A stretch of 64,000 bases of DNA, taken from positions 109,347,195-109,411,194 of the forward strand of contig CP136065.1 in the NCBI GenBank assembly GCA_032622095.1. The letters run 5' to 3'. Both the position numbers and the translations under genes were made by a program. This stretch comes from Siphonodentalium dalli (taxonomy: Eukaryota; Mollusca; Scaphopoda; Gadilida; Siphonodentaliidae). The notes beneath the pieces were generated by a model, which was given only the letters and a program-made list of their open reading frames with translations, was not told the DNA's origin and ran no database searches. This document shows, piece after piece, positions 46,853-58,900 of this stretch (its first letter is position 1; each line of letters starts with the position of its first letter).

Positions 46853-47082
46853 ACTTGTCACTGAGTCGCGGCCATATTGGATCCATCCAGCCTTTTTTCG
46901 TTTTTTATGTTTTACAGATCAAAGTTCTGGAGCCTGAGTAGCATTCCATATAATATATGGAATTCATGAATATTTAAAAGATCGACATAGGAAATGCTAC
47001 TCCAGAAATTTGACCTGTAGCACTAAAAAACGACGGAACGCGGTTGGATGGATCCAATATGGCCGCGACTCAATGACAAGGC
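46853..47082. mobile_element. Palindromic MITE next to the 412-aa gene
   Basis: CTTGTCACTGAGTCGCGGCC...GGATCCATCCA at the left pairs over roughly 100 bp with the right arm ending GGCCGCGACTCAATGACAAG. It ends about 200 bp past the stop codon of the minus-strand gene, so it lies in or near the 3' UTR. Confidence 0.8.
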
Positions 47083-47275
47083 TTATTGCCATCATAGTAT
47101 ATATGGCCTATAGAGATTCGTGTCATGTGATATATATAGTGTCGATCTATAACAGAACGTCCTGTCTGGAAATGTGTCCATATAGTTGCCATTCCACTTC
47201 TATCCCTCATGTTATATATATTGTGTCCTCGTCGTGTTATATATATTGTGTAAGGGATTAATCAGTAATTTCCCT

Positions 47276-48514
47276 TCATCTAAATAGTTTACAAAGAGAC
47301 TTAAATTTTCTGAACGAGCTGCGCCTTATGTGTCGCCTATATGAGTTCTCGATGACGTCATGTGGCACTTGCCTCAAACAAACATTGTCCCAAAATGAAT
47401 CGACGTCCATATCTTCAAACACATGCTCTCCACTCACTAATTTATTCGCGCATTGAAACCGTGTTTCGACGAGGAGCCGCCTGAGTGAGTTCCTCCTGGA
47501 TATTCGATTTCGTTTAGGTTGAGGTTTCGTACGAGGTAGCATGTGGCTGCCAGACAACACAGAATTCCAAGAATGTAGTTCAGAAACGTACGTCAAGGAA
47601 CTCGCCGTCGACAAACAGTGGGATTCTGTATGACAATGTCGAATTGGAGAATACCCTGTTTCTGACTCTTTTAATTTCACAGAATCGCAGTTATTCGCTG
47701 TAGCCTGCAATGGCGTGTCGTTCTCACTGGTATCAAATGATATATCACTGAAATCAGTCTCGTCCAGAAGTACGCATGCATCTTCCGCCCCATACACCCA
47801 TCGTTGGTTTGGAGTCGCGTCAGGGAGACTACATTCCGGTGTAGCTTCTTTAGATTCGACAGCATCAGCCCGGAAGCTAGTGTCTAGTTCGGACAACTCT
47901 CGTGAAATATCAAGAGATCCGTGTACCCCCAAAACAGTGTCCGACGCCGGGTTCTGCCATAGCATACTCGGGTGACATATTGGTATTTTGCTGGTGACAA
48001 CCATCTGGTTCTCCATCGCAACGCTATCGTCCTCATCTAAGGTCCAAGTTAAAATACTGCCCATGGAGAATGAGTCCACTAACCTGGGGTTTTCATTCAT
48101 TTTTCTAGATGTAAGTTCTATTTCGCTCGATGCTTTACTGGAAGAGCAGATCGGATCTTTTGTAATTTTCCCGCTAGAACAATCGATCATTGTTGATAAA
48201 GCATTCAGTTCTCTTGTGATGGGGTCCCTCTGTGTCCGCCGTGTATGTCTATAGTTCCGCGGTGATAATTGTTGGTGACTGTGGGACATAGAACAAGCAT
48301 TGGTTATTTCTTCCTTGGACGCATGGCCATTTTCTGATTCTGATATTAAACAATTGAAGATACGTGGCTCGCCTTGTTTGTGAGAATTGTCGCCTTCTTT
48401 GTGAGAATTGTCAGTGGATTCTGAGTATGATGTATACCTTTCGTCGCGGTAGAAATATGCTCTTGACATGAGCTCTTCTTCATAATCTGGCAAATTTGAA
48501 GAAGTGGTATCCAT
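47276..48514 (-). CDS. Uncharacterised 412-residue protein, single coding exon
   Basis: This is the only long ORF in the window that is not repeat-derived. The start is an ATG in a good Kozak setting (G at -3, G at +4), with an in-frame TAA 21 nt upstream, so the CDS looks complete at the 5' end. A plausible splice acceptor (TATTTCTAG) lies just upstream at about 48542, suggesting a separate non-coding first exon. The protein is rich in Ser, Thr, Asp and Glu. It carries a short tandem repeat (DNSHKEG, DNSHKQG) near residue 35. Its C-terminal ~80 residues are basic and include PKRNRISRRNSLRRLL and RRSSFRKFKSLCKLFR, that is, two RRxS-type basophilic kinase consensus sites and a possible nuclear localisation signal. 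I see no signal peptide, membrane segment or known enzyme motif. Most of it is probably disordered. I do not recognise the family; a regulatory or scaffold role is only a guess. A palindromic MITE ends about 200 bp past the stop. I saw no clear AATAAA nearby. Confidence 0.75.
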   Translation of the reverse strand: MDTTSSNLPDYEEELMSRAYFYRDERYTSYSESTDNSHKEGDNSHKQGEPRIFNCLISESENGHASKEEITNACSMSHSHQQLSPRNYRHTRRTQRDPITRELNALSTMIDCSSGKITKDPICSSSKASSEIELTSRKMNENPRLVDSFSMGSILTWTLDEDDSVAMENQMVVTSKIPICHPSMLWQNPASDTVLGVHGSLDISRELSELDTSFRADAVESKEATPECSLPDATPNQRWVYGAEDACVLLDETDFSDISFDTSENDTPLQATANNCDSVKLKESETGYSPIRHCHTESHCLSTASSLTYVSELHSWNSVLSGSHMLPRTKPQPKRNRISRRNSLRRLLVETRFQCANKLVSGEHVFEDMDVDSFWDNVCLRQVPHDVIENSYRRHIRRSSFRKFKSLCKLFR

Positions 48515-48541
48515 CTCTCTATTCTCTATATTTTACAACAC

Positions 48542-48983
48542 CTAGAAATATATAGAACAAATTATTAAATGCGCGTATATCAGTTTATATATACATGTAC
48601 ATATATTTGTATCCCAAATTTGAAAATAATCCGGAAACCACTATAGTACAATATGAAATAATGTCTGCACGGACACAGCTAATCCCTGTCAAAAATAATA
48701 ATATCACTAATAGTGCCCAAATATAAGCCACGGTTCCCAACTTCCAAAATATTAACTTCCACGTGTCATATATACAAAAAGTCACTATAGAAATGCAATA
48801 AGATACACAAAATTTAATCATAGAACATTCATATTCCTCGAACAATTCCAAACATTCCATACATATAATATTATGCATAGATCAACGGTGTATGAGATTT
48901 GCAATTTTCGTAAAGTTGGGTTGTAAGATCGTCGATAGAAACTAAGTAAGTTGACATCGCTAAATTGACATCGGCAATTTTAA

Positions 48984-48984
<1 letters not shown>
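48542..48984. other. Upstream region of the 412-aa gene
   Basis: Putative splice acceptor (minus) at 48542-48543. Otherwise AT-rich, with no recognisable first exon, promoter motif or repeat. Confidence 0.3.
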
Positions 48985-49019
<35 letters not shown>

Positions 49020-49130
49020 CAATGGTGATGGTGATGATGAAGATAACCGCATGACGAAAACGATCGCATGGTGATGATGACGACGACGATGGAGATGGTG
49101 ATGGTGGTATTGATGATAATGATAATGATA
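48985..49130. repeat. (GAT)n-type compound microsatellite
   Basis: Runs of GAT and GGT triplets with interruptions, passing into GATAAT repeats. Confidence 0.95.
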
Positions 49131-49134
49131 AGGG

Positions 49135-50006
49135 TATAGGAGGCCAAATTCACATTTAATAATTAATTGAACTTTAGCACTTAAGCGCAATTCATGGTTA
49201 TATGTAACTAAACACCCCTGGTCAATAAATAGGTTTATCCATAACTTAACCTTAACCCATATTTACATATCATCTCTTATTATCATTGGTTTGGATGGGT
49301 AGGTAACTAGCCTAACTTCTTTATTAAAATGGCTGACTCGCAATATAGTATTACCTTCTGTTTTAGTTGGGGCGACTCGTGATAGCATTATATTATCGTC
49401 TGTATATATTAGTTGGGGCTACTCGCGATAGCATTAGCATTACCTTCTGTATTAGTCGGGCGACTTTGATTTTCTTTAACTTTCTAGTATACAGGCACAC
49501 CATATGAGGGAAGCAAACCCTCGGTGACACCACATTCGAGCTATGACCATGGAAATACTATAATGTGCAAGAGATGTTGATTTAATAATAAAAAAAACAC
49601 TAGCGCTCCAGGAATGAGACACCAATTTTTGGGACAGGGATGCCGATAATATGAAAATAGGTTTTTTTTCCTGATTTAAGTCAATAAGTAAACCATATGA
49701 GGTAAGCAAGCCCTCATGCGGTGACACCACATGTATGCTATAGTATATGATCATATAGTAATGGTACAAATCTGTGCAAAAATACATTAAAAAACAACAT
49801 ATAAAAAATTACTAGAGTTCCGGGAAGGAGACATCAATTCTTTGGATATAGAGGGATGCTGATAATATGTAAGTATAGGGATTATCATTGTTGAACACAT
49901 ATAATACTCGCAGTTGACTGTTGAGTACTTAAGCACAATATGTGGTATTTGCGCTCAAGCGTAATTGATTGGGCGCAATTTATTATTAAATGTGAATTTG
50001 GCCTCC
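49135..50006. mobile_element. Inverted-repeat element with internal tandem repeats
   Basis: GGCCAAATTCACATTTAATAA...TTAAGCGCAATT (49137-49190) is mirrored at 49935-50006. Inside are three ~55-bp units (GTTGGGGCGACTCG, 49325-49460) and two ~205-bp units (ACCATATGAGG.AAGCAA..CCTC at 49500 and 49692). Microsatellites abut both ends. Confidence 0.65.
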
Positions 50007-50027
50007 CATATATTGCCGATGATAATT

Positions 50028-50070
50028 GTGGTGGTGGTGGTGGTGGTGGTGGTGGTGGTGGTGGTGGTAT
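50028..50070. repeat. (GGT)n microsatellite
   Basis: About fourteen GGT triplets followed by ATAATGATG. Confidence 0.95.
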
Positions 50071-51480
50071 AATGATGATAATGATGTAAATGATGTAAAT
50101 GTAAAAGTGTTGACCCCTGACCTGGCAAGAGTTCCAACTAAATTAATTTGACACACATTTATATGACACTATTTTTGAAGACATATTGCAATAACAGCCT
50201 CCCCCAAACACAAGACGAACCTCTGATATTACACATAATTAAAGTGATGTGAAACACTTCGGTATGGTTATCAAATAGAAACGGAGAAAATAATTGTTTA
50301 AAGTAGTTATTTTTACAAATATTATATCCCAATTGACAACACACACTGTCATTCTTATATATTAATTAAATGCAGCAACTGTCGATGGCAAAATTTGTTT
50401 TGTTAGATTATCACCGATATAGATGCGTCCCGAATCGAGTAGTAAATATTTACAATTGAGCGTAGTTCAGACGAAGTTTTCTATGGAGAGATACGGTCGA
50501 TTTGCTTCAGATTTTCGGCGATGTTAGTAGAATGTTACATTCCTCCAGTTGGAATAGCGCCTGAACACTAACTCATCAGTTACAAGACCATAATATGTCT
50601 TTAACTTAAAATTGTTTTAAAAGAGAGATTATCAAAACAAATTGCTGGTCTATTCTGAAATGTTTCCTGCCACCTTTCGTGAAAAATTACGCCATAATAA
50701 GAGAAGCTCGTGGTAACTTATCTCTTTCACAGACTCAACATGATTGTGTATTTGATACCTCTGAATTAATATAGAAAGCTCAAGGAATAGATAAGCTGGC
50801 TTTAAAGGGGTATACACTAAATCCAGCCATTTCTGGGACCATCTCCCTTTTTACTTTGATTCTTTTTTAACTCAACAGAAATATATCTAATTCCCAAATG
50901 AATATGGACAGTTCGATTTCCCAGAATAATGCAAAATGTCAGCAACCGATAATTCTTAAATAAAAAATGTGTGACTTGCTAATATTCTGTGTACGTTGTA
51001 TGGTCGATGGCAGCGGCCATACCAGCGTAATTAACAGGGGTTGTACTCAGCCTTGCAGTTTGGTCTTTAGCTGGGCGTAACTAATAATAATAATAATGAT
51101 GACATATTAATATAGCGATTAATCAATTTCCTGCTCTGACACACATTATAATTATACATTATAAATAAAACATTATAATATTACCCCAGTCATTGTGTAC
51201 AAGTCAGCCATTGAACCGGCTGCAGCCATTGCATGCGCTACACCAGTTTGATCAGAACATGATCTCATACTCAACAGTATGACAAGCTGGCTGGTACTTT
51301 TTTAAACGTGTGAGTGGTAAATGATCATAAAAGTCATGTATAAACACCCACAGGCCCCTGGGGAAAATACCAGATATACCATTATCTAGATATATAAGAG
51401 TAGGATTTCAACCAAATTTGGTGTGGTGACTCGGGGTACCCTGGCGGAGGTTATAACGGCGTTAATTTTTTCTTCTTCAA
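50071..51480. other. Unassigned
   Basis: No credible ORF. A short (TAA)n lies near 51082. 'CAACCAAATTTGGTG...GGTGACTCGGGGTACCCTGG' at 51408-51450 resembles 41886-41925, a relic of the mollusc-style repeat. Confidence 0.3.
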
Positions 51481-51482
51481 AA

Positions 51483-51985
51483 TTATGATTTAAAAAAATG
51501 TAATTAAAGATGCATAATCCGAATTAAAGCTCGCAAATTTCTACTTCCTTGACTTCGGGGGGGGGGGGGGTGGGTAAATATTTGATTCGAGTCGAGGAAC
51601 CCACCCATCAAAGCTCAGAGTGATCAGATATCGAATTTTGAAATCAATTATTTTTCACCATCGATAATATTAATTGGTCCAGTAAACAGTCGACGAGAAG
51701 ACCGTATGGACAAAATTGCGGATGAAGATGGATAACTCTAAAATCAAGTGCATGGCTTTTTGTGTTAGATATTTGACAAAGTGGCAAAATTTCGTTGAAC
51801 AACATGATGATAAATAACAGGTTTTGGGCAATGTTATACCATAGTTGACTGTGCACAGTTAGCATTATTTTTGGGCAATTGCTCGATTCTGATAACTGAA
51901 GCGGTATTTAAAAAAAAACTATTGTTGTTGTTGTTATCTGATGATATGGCGACCATAGAATCGGATAAAGTACGTTTAAATAAAT
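51483..51985. mobile_element. MITE family 1, degraded copy
   Basis: A poly-G expansion at 51557-51574 within the CTTCGGGGGTAAA segment, then GATTCGAGTCGAGGAACCCA and GATGGATAACTCTAAAATCA. The right end (GGATAAAGTACGTTTAAA) is diverged. Confidence 0.7.
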
Positions 51986-52216
51986 AACAAACAAAAATGC
52001 GCACACTGTGGGCCTATTTCATCACCATGCAGATGTACGCTCTTTATATATGTTTTATCATTGTGGCCCGCGCCATTAAACAGAATAATGGGTATATGTC
52101 CACTATGGCTTATATCACAACCAAATAAGTCCAATATGAAGCAATGTCTATATGTAGTCCAATATGAACCTATCTGCCCGAGGATATATTGAAGTAGCAT
52201 ATAATAATATGATGCA

Positions 52217-53257
52217 TCTATTATATATTTTGAAAGATCTGTGTGTGTGTGTATGTGTTTGTTTGAAATCGATGGACTCGAAAACGACTAAGCCAATTTC
52301 GATGAAATTTGGTATTTGGATGTGTTTTCGGCCGGAGACGAACATAGGCATATTTATTTGTCCGTGCGAGGTCAACTTTTCACGTGCGGAGGTCAAATCT
52401 GTTTTTACGCCGTTTTTGCGCTAATATATTTCAGTTCGGTGCTCACAAATCGATTCGATATAGCGCGAATAATAAATTGCCAGTCATATAATTTGCACGG
52501 TTAGAATCTGTGGCGTGTCCTCTTTCCAACGATATATAATATGTATGTATCCGTTTTAGTTATCTGCCTCAATTATTAGGTACAAGTGGTCCGATGCTTT
52601 TATCGGGATAAAATCAATGCGTAATTTCTATGACGTCGTCAGAGGTCATAAAGTTAGATTACGTTAACTCTCACCCTGCCGATGCATTTGACTGTGTCGC
52701 GTTAACTCATCACCGGCCGAGGTATCCGCAAATGACATCTATTATATATTTTGAAAGATCTGTGTGTGTGTGTATGTGTTTGTTTGAAATCGATGGACTC
52801 GAAAACGACTAAGCCAATTTCGATGAAATTTGGTATTTGGATGTGTTTTCGGCCGGAGACGAACATAGGCATATTTATTTGTCCGTGCGAGGTCAACTTT
52901 TCACGTGCGGAGGTCAAATCTGTTTTTACGCCGTTTTTGCGCTAATATATTTCAGTTCGGTGCTCACAAATCGATTCGATATAGCGCGAATAATAAATTG
53001 CCAGTCATATAATTTGCACGGTTAGAATCTGTGGCGTGTCCTCTTTCCAACGATATATAATATGTATGTATCCGTTTTAGTTATCTGCCTCAATTATTAG
53101 GTACAAGTGGTCCGATGCTTTTATCGGGATAAAATCAATGCGTAATTTCTATGACGTCGTCAGAGGTCATAAAGTTAGATTACGTTAACTCTCACCCTGC
53201 CGATGCATTTGACTGTGTCGCGTTAACTCATCACCGGCCGAGGTATCCGCAAATGAC
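52217..53257 (+). repeat. Two near-identical 521-bp tandem units of Helitron-like 5' sequence
   Basis: Units 52216-52736 and 52737-53257. Each begins with the Helitron-like TCTATTATATATTTTG 5' end and continues with GACTCGAAAACGAC, TCCGTGCGAGGTCAACTTTT and CTATGACGTCGTCAGAGGTC. I saw no differences beyond the first few bases. Confidence 0.9.
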
Positions 53258-53258
53258 A

Positions 53259-55746
53259 TTGGGCTATATATCTCGGAAACGGGTGTAGCTATCGACTTGA
53301 AATTTGGTATGTGAATGTATCTTGCCCCGGATACGAATTTTATCGGGTCGCCGAGCACGTGCGACGCCAGCTTCGCGCATGCGCAGACGAGATCTCGGAA
53401 ACGGGTTGAGATATTGACTTTAAATTTGGTATGTGAATGTATCTTGCCCCGGATACGAATTTTATCGGGTCGCCGAGCACGTGCGACACCAGCTTCGCGC
53501 ATGCGCAGACCAGATCTAGGAAACGGGTGGAGCTATCGACTTGAAATTTGGTTTTTGAATAGCCCGGACGAAGTCGGGTCACCTTCTAGTATATATATAT
53601 AATAGATTTCTATTATATATTTTGGAAGATCTGTTTGTTTGTGTGTTTGTTTGTGTGTAATCGATGGACTCGAAAATGGCCCAGCCGATTTCGATGAAAC
53701 TTGGTATGTGGGGGTATTTTCGGGTCAGGACTAACATAGGCCTATTAATTTGTCCGTGCGAGGTCAACTTTTCACGTGCCGAGGTCAAATCTGTTTTTAC
53801 GCCGTTTTGCGCTAATATATTTCAGTTCGGTGCTTACAAATCGATTCGAAACAGCGCGAATAATAACATGCCAGTCATAATAATGACACTATGAGAATCT
53901 TTCGTGTTTCCTCTTTCCAACGATATATAATATGTATGTATCCGTTTTAGTTATCTGCCTCAATTATTAAGAAGAAGTGGTACGATCTTCTATCAGGGTA
54001 AAAACAATGCGTAACTTCTATGACGTCGTTAGAGGTCATAAAGTTAGATCACGTTAACTCTTACCCGGCCGATGCATTTGACTGTTTCAGACGTCTTGGC
54101 GATATCTCGGGCACCGATGGTAATTTATCTTTACGTTGAAACTTGAGGCGCGTTTATATACTTCAGTGGAAATCAAATCGGGTTAAACTGGCGGATTTTT
54201 ACGGACGAAATTTGATGCATAGGGTATCTCGGTATCCGCTGGGCCGATTTCCCGGTATCCGCTGGGCCGATTTCCACCATTTTTGGGGTGTTGGTGTTTG
54301 ACCCCACCTGACCTTGACCTTCAAAATGGTCAATTCAAGGTCAAATCGGGTAAAACCGGATGGATTTCGACGGGTACTTTTGTCGGGTACTTTTGTTCGG
54401 GCAATGTGTTTTGGACGGGTCAAATCGTGACCCCACTTGACCTTGGCCTTCAAAATAGACAATTCAAGGTCAAAGCCCGGACGAAGTCGGGTCACCTTCT
54501 AGTTGGGCTATATATCTCGGAAACGGGTGTAGCTATCGACTTGAAATTTGGTATGTGAATGTATCTTGCCCCGGATACGAATTTTATCGGGTCGCCGAGC
54601 ACGTGCGACGCCAGCTTCGCGCATGCGCAGACGAGATCTCGGAAACGGGTTGAGATATTGACTTTAAATTTGGTATGTGAATGTATCTTGCCCCGGATAC
54701 GAATTTTATCGGGTCGCCGAGCACGTGCGACACCAGCTTCGCGCATGCGCAGACCAGATCTAGGAAACGGGTGGAGCTATCGACTTGAAATTTGGTTTTT
54801 GAATAGCCCGGACGAAGTCGGGTCACCTTCTAGTATATATATATAATAGATTTCTATTATATATTTTGGAAGATCTGTTTGTTTGTGTGTTTGTTTGTGT
54901 GTAATCGATGGACTCGAAAATGGCCCAGCCGATTTCGATGAAACTTGGTATGTGGGGGTATTTTCGGGTCAGGACTAACATAGGCCTATTAATTTGTCCG
55001 TGCGAGGTCAACTTTTCACGTGCCGAGGTCAAATCTGTTTTTACGCCGTTTTGCGCTAATATATTTCAGTTCGGTGCTTACAAATCGATTCGAAACAGCG
55101 CGAATAATAACATGCCAGTCATAATAATGACACTATGAGAATCTTTCGTGTTTCCTCTTTCCAACGATATATAATATGTATGTATCCGTTTTAGTTATCT
55201 GCCTCAATTATTAAGAAGAAGTGGTACGATCTTCTATCAGGGTAAAAACAATGCGTAACTTCTATGACGTCGTTAGAGGTCATAAAGTTAGATCACGTTA
55301 ACTCTTACCCGGCCGATGCATTTGACTGTTTCAGACGTCTTGGCGATATCTCGGGCACCGATGGTAATTTATCTTTACGTTGAAACTTGAGGCGCGTTTA
55401 TATACTTCAGTGGAAATCAAATCGGGTTAAACTGGCGGATTTTTACGGACGAAATTTGATGCATAGGGTATCTCGGTATCCGCTGGGCCGATTTCCCGGT
55501 ATCCGCTGGGCCGATTTCCACCATTTTTGGGGTGTTGGTGTTTGACCCCACCTGACCTTGACCTTCAAAATGGTCAATTCAAGGTCAAATCGGGTAAAAC
55601 CGGATGGATTTCGACGGGTACTTTTGTCGGGTACTTTTGTTCGGGCAATGTGTTTTGGACGGGTCAAATCGTGACCCCACTTGACCTTGGCCTTCAAAAT
55701 AGACAATTCAAGGTCAAAGCCCGGACGAAGTCGGGTCACCTTCTAG
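53259..55746 (+). repeat. Two near-identical 1,244-bp tandem units of Helitron-like DNA
   Basis: Units 53259-54502 and 54503-55746. Each holds a second-subfamily tail (CTAG at 53586-53589 and 54830-54833) and a complete 894-bp element (53609-54502 and 54853-55746) starting TCTATTATATATTTTGG and ending in the CCCGGACGAAGTCGGG hairpin plus CTAG. All translated frames in the two units agree residue for residue. Confidence 0.9.
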
Positions 55747-55795
55747 TATATATATATATATATATAGCTATATATATATATATATATATTTAAAA
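55747..55795. repeat. (TA)n microsatellite
   Basis: TA run interrupted once by GC, immediately after the last CTAG. Confidence 0.9.
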
Positions 55796-55979
55796 AAACG
55801 TAGGATCTGTCTGTCATGTGCGCGAAGCGCATGCACCGAGTCGGATTTTTGGCAGAAACACCAACTGCCATATCCATGTACTAAATTCGCGAATTTATTG
55901 TAAAGATTTCGCACATTCTATCTTATTGCATATCAAAGGAAGCTAACTGAGTTATCGTACCGAAAACTTGGAAATTCTA

Positions 55980-58900
55980 TACTGGAATTTGGGGGAGGTA
56001 GGCCTAAATCTGGATAAAACGGGTCGGCCAATAGTGTGGTCGTGGTACGCAAAAAAGGGGTCAACCCAGAAGAAATTGGTATAGAAGCGATCTCGGTGTC
56101 ATTCAACGCGGGAGAATCTCTGCTACAACATATCCAAAATCCGCTAAAATCCGCTTTGGGCAAAATCCAGGATCCAAGATGGCGTCCAACATGGCAGCCT
56201 TTAGTCAAAAGAGATTCTGACTGAGATTAATTCGACATAATGAGAACAAATGTTGCCATATTAATACAAATGTATACATTTTTGCGAAGGTAAAGTATTA
56301 TGCCACATATCTATAGAAAAATGGAACCCCTCGCCCCAGATGGCTGCCAAAATGGTGGCCTAAACTCGAAAATTTGAAATTTTTGCCTAATATCTTAAAG
56401 ATCAATTCCTGTTGTTTGATAATGGTTCAGACTGGCGACAATGATTAGTCATATTCATGTTAATTCATCATTGGAGCAATGAAAGATACCATAAATGGGG
56501 TCCCAGCCTCATATACACCCTCAAAAATTTGATTTTACAGAACGCGGTATAAAATTCCACAAAAATCGCCATTGGGATTCCAGTCGTATATCAACAAGAA
56601 ATGGACAGAACTGTACAATGTAAGTTGGGCATACCATTATCTATAATTACTCCAATTCAATGAAACCCAAATTGGCGCTTTGTCTTAAAATGGCTGCCAA
56701 AATGGCGGTCAAAATATGGAAAATGGCAGATATTTAGAATGGTCGTCAGAGGGTTAGACCCAGAAGGAATTGGTAAAGAAACGGTTTTGTTGTCATTCGA
56801 CGCGGGAGAATCTCGTGTATAACATATCCAAAATCCGCTAAAATCCGCTTTGGGGAATATACAGAATTCAAGATGGCGTCCAACATGGTCGCCAATAATA
56901 ATGAAAATGGCAAATATGTAGTTATTCACGAAAACCCATTCGACAAAACGCCAATTCGGCACCAATACACATTATTGATTGAAATCAATGTTTTTTGTGG
57001 GTATGAGTAGCCAATCACGAGTTAAAATGCTAAGATGGCTACCAAAATGGCCACCGAAAATTGTCGAAATTTAAGTTCTGCTCAGAGGAAAGCCGAAACA
57101 ACACTTCGGTTGTGAGCTAACGATGACAGACCTATTAAACATGTTGCCAATAATCTACTACCACAATCAGTTCAGCCCGAAATGTTCCAACTAAGCAGTA
57201 TCTACTGCAGGATCCAACACGATGTCCACTTATTACGAGGGACTATCTGGAAATTAATTAAAAAGAAATTAAATTGCTACGAATCTGGATTATTTGAAAA
57301 CACAGTGTCAACATTTCTACTTATAACGACTATTCGGAACATCAAATATATGGGCATTGGTGGTCTAAGTCCGGAAGCATCAGGCTATAATAGGTTTTCC
57401 AGTGCTGGCGAAAGTGAAAAGGACAGGAGGGAAAAGCGAATAATCTGGGGTTTACTTAATTGGTGGGCAAGTTGGTTATCGGAGCTGGGGAGTTTCAAAG
57501 TAAAATTATTTTCTTCAATATCAAGAGGAAAAAAATGAAAATTCGCACGTACATTGTATACCCTTCAAACTTTATGTGACAATTCCGTGTCATGCGATTG
57601 TGGGTATATACATGTGGATAGAAACATTCTAGTACATATATAGACGCACCTATATCTTCAACACATTTAGTGAATTTCATCAATGATATGTAGACACAAT
57701 GTGCGTCACGGCTGGATCTGACCCGTAGGCGTAAAGGTATCAACCATTTAGCTTGATTAACTGGCATTTCAAGGTTGTCATTGGATAGAAATGCCACATG
57801 AACATGGTGATTAACAACATGTTTGTCTAAGAAATGTGAACAATGAACATGTTATTTTCCGGATGTTAGACAATCAAAACTGCCACATAAGGCGTTCATC
57901 CATGCTCATCAGAGCACGAAATATGTGCAAATTAATGACACGAAAACTATTTCATGCGGACGACGTACTCTAGACCTACATCCAACGTCATTTCCTATTA
58001 ACTTTTATTGTTTGTACGGACGGTTTCGAGGTTTGAAAATCCCGCTTGTCCAAGAAAACCTCCACATACTTACGGAGTCGATGTGTAAACAATGTATGGG
58101 GATAGTTTCTTCATACATATATGTATTTGGCACGCGCATAAGAGAACATAAGAGATCACCATTTACCGGAGAGTTGATATCTGGGAAGAGATCAGAGTAA
58201 AACTACTGTTCTTACATGTCGAAATGGGGAATCCATGGGCTACATTTAGTTCCAGCTTGAAACTTGAAAATGATGGCCGAGCCCGAATAGTTCATATTTC
58301 GTCGCATCAGTGCTATAATGTAACCTACATTTTCAACTTTCCGAGAAAATGAAGGTTGAAGTTTTTAGACAACATTTCTCCTAATGTTGACAAAGCATGA
58401 CGTATTGTTGTATTTATCCCAATGAAAACTGACATTAGCTGTTCATTGAACCACATATTGTTTTCTGTTTATTCCCTCGTTTTCTTTTAAAAAACAATAG
58501 CTTTTTTGGAGATATGACATTTTGCGTATGCCAGCGACGATTCGTTTCCGTGCTATAATGAAGTTGTGCTAATAAATGCAGATTAAGCTAAATATGGTGG
58601 CAATCGCATGTGTCTATGAACTAAAAAGTGCCTATTCTACACTATGAAAATTCACCCATGTGCATCATCATACAGAAATGTGTGGAACAATCACAAAATT
58701 TAAATCACCAAATGATCACGTGACTAACATGGAGATACTGCCATATAGCACACATTTTAGAATTCACAAACACAAAACAGAAGTCACGTGGACAACATGA
58801 AGCGTCCGATTGGCTGCTGTTGGACATACGACCTCATAGCACGAATAATTGTAAAGATAGCTGGAGATACGACATTTGCTTCACTGGTTTGTGCGAATAT

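Noticed and set aside
47715-48254. Plus-strand ORFs opposite the 412-aa CDS
   Set aside because: They are shadows of the real minus-strand frame, with no motif and shorter.
53185-55793. Duplicate ORFs of 69-105 codons
   Set aside because: Each appears twice exactly 1,244 bp apart and derives from Helitron-like repeat sequence.
57182-57538. 118-codon ORF inside the large foldback element
   Set aside because: ATG-started but without motif or splice support; too weak to list as a gene and covered as part of the element interior.
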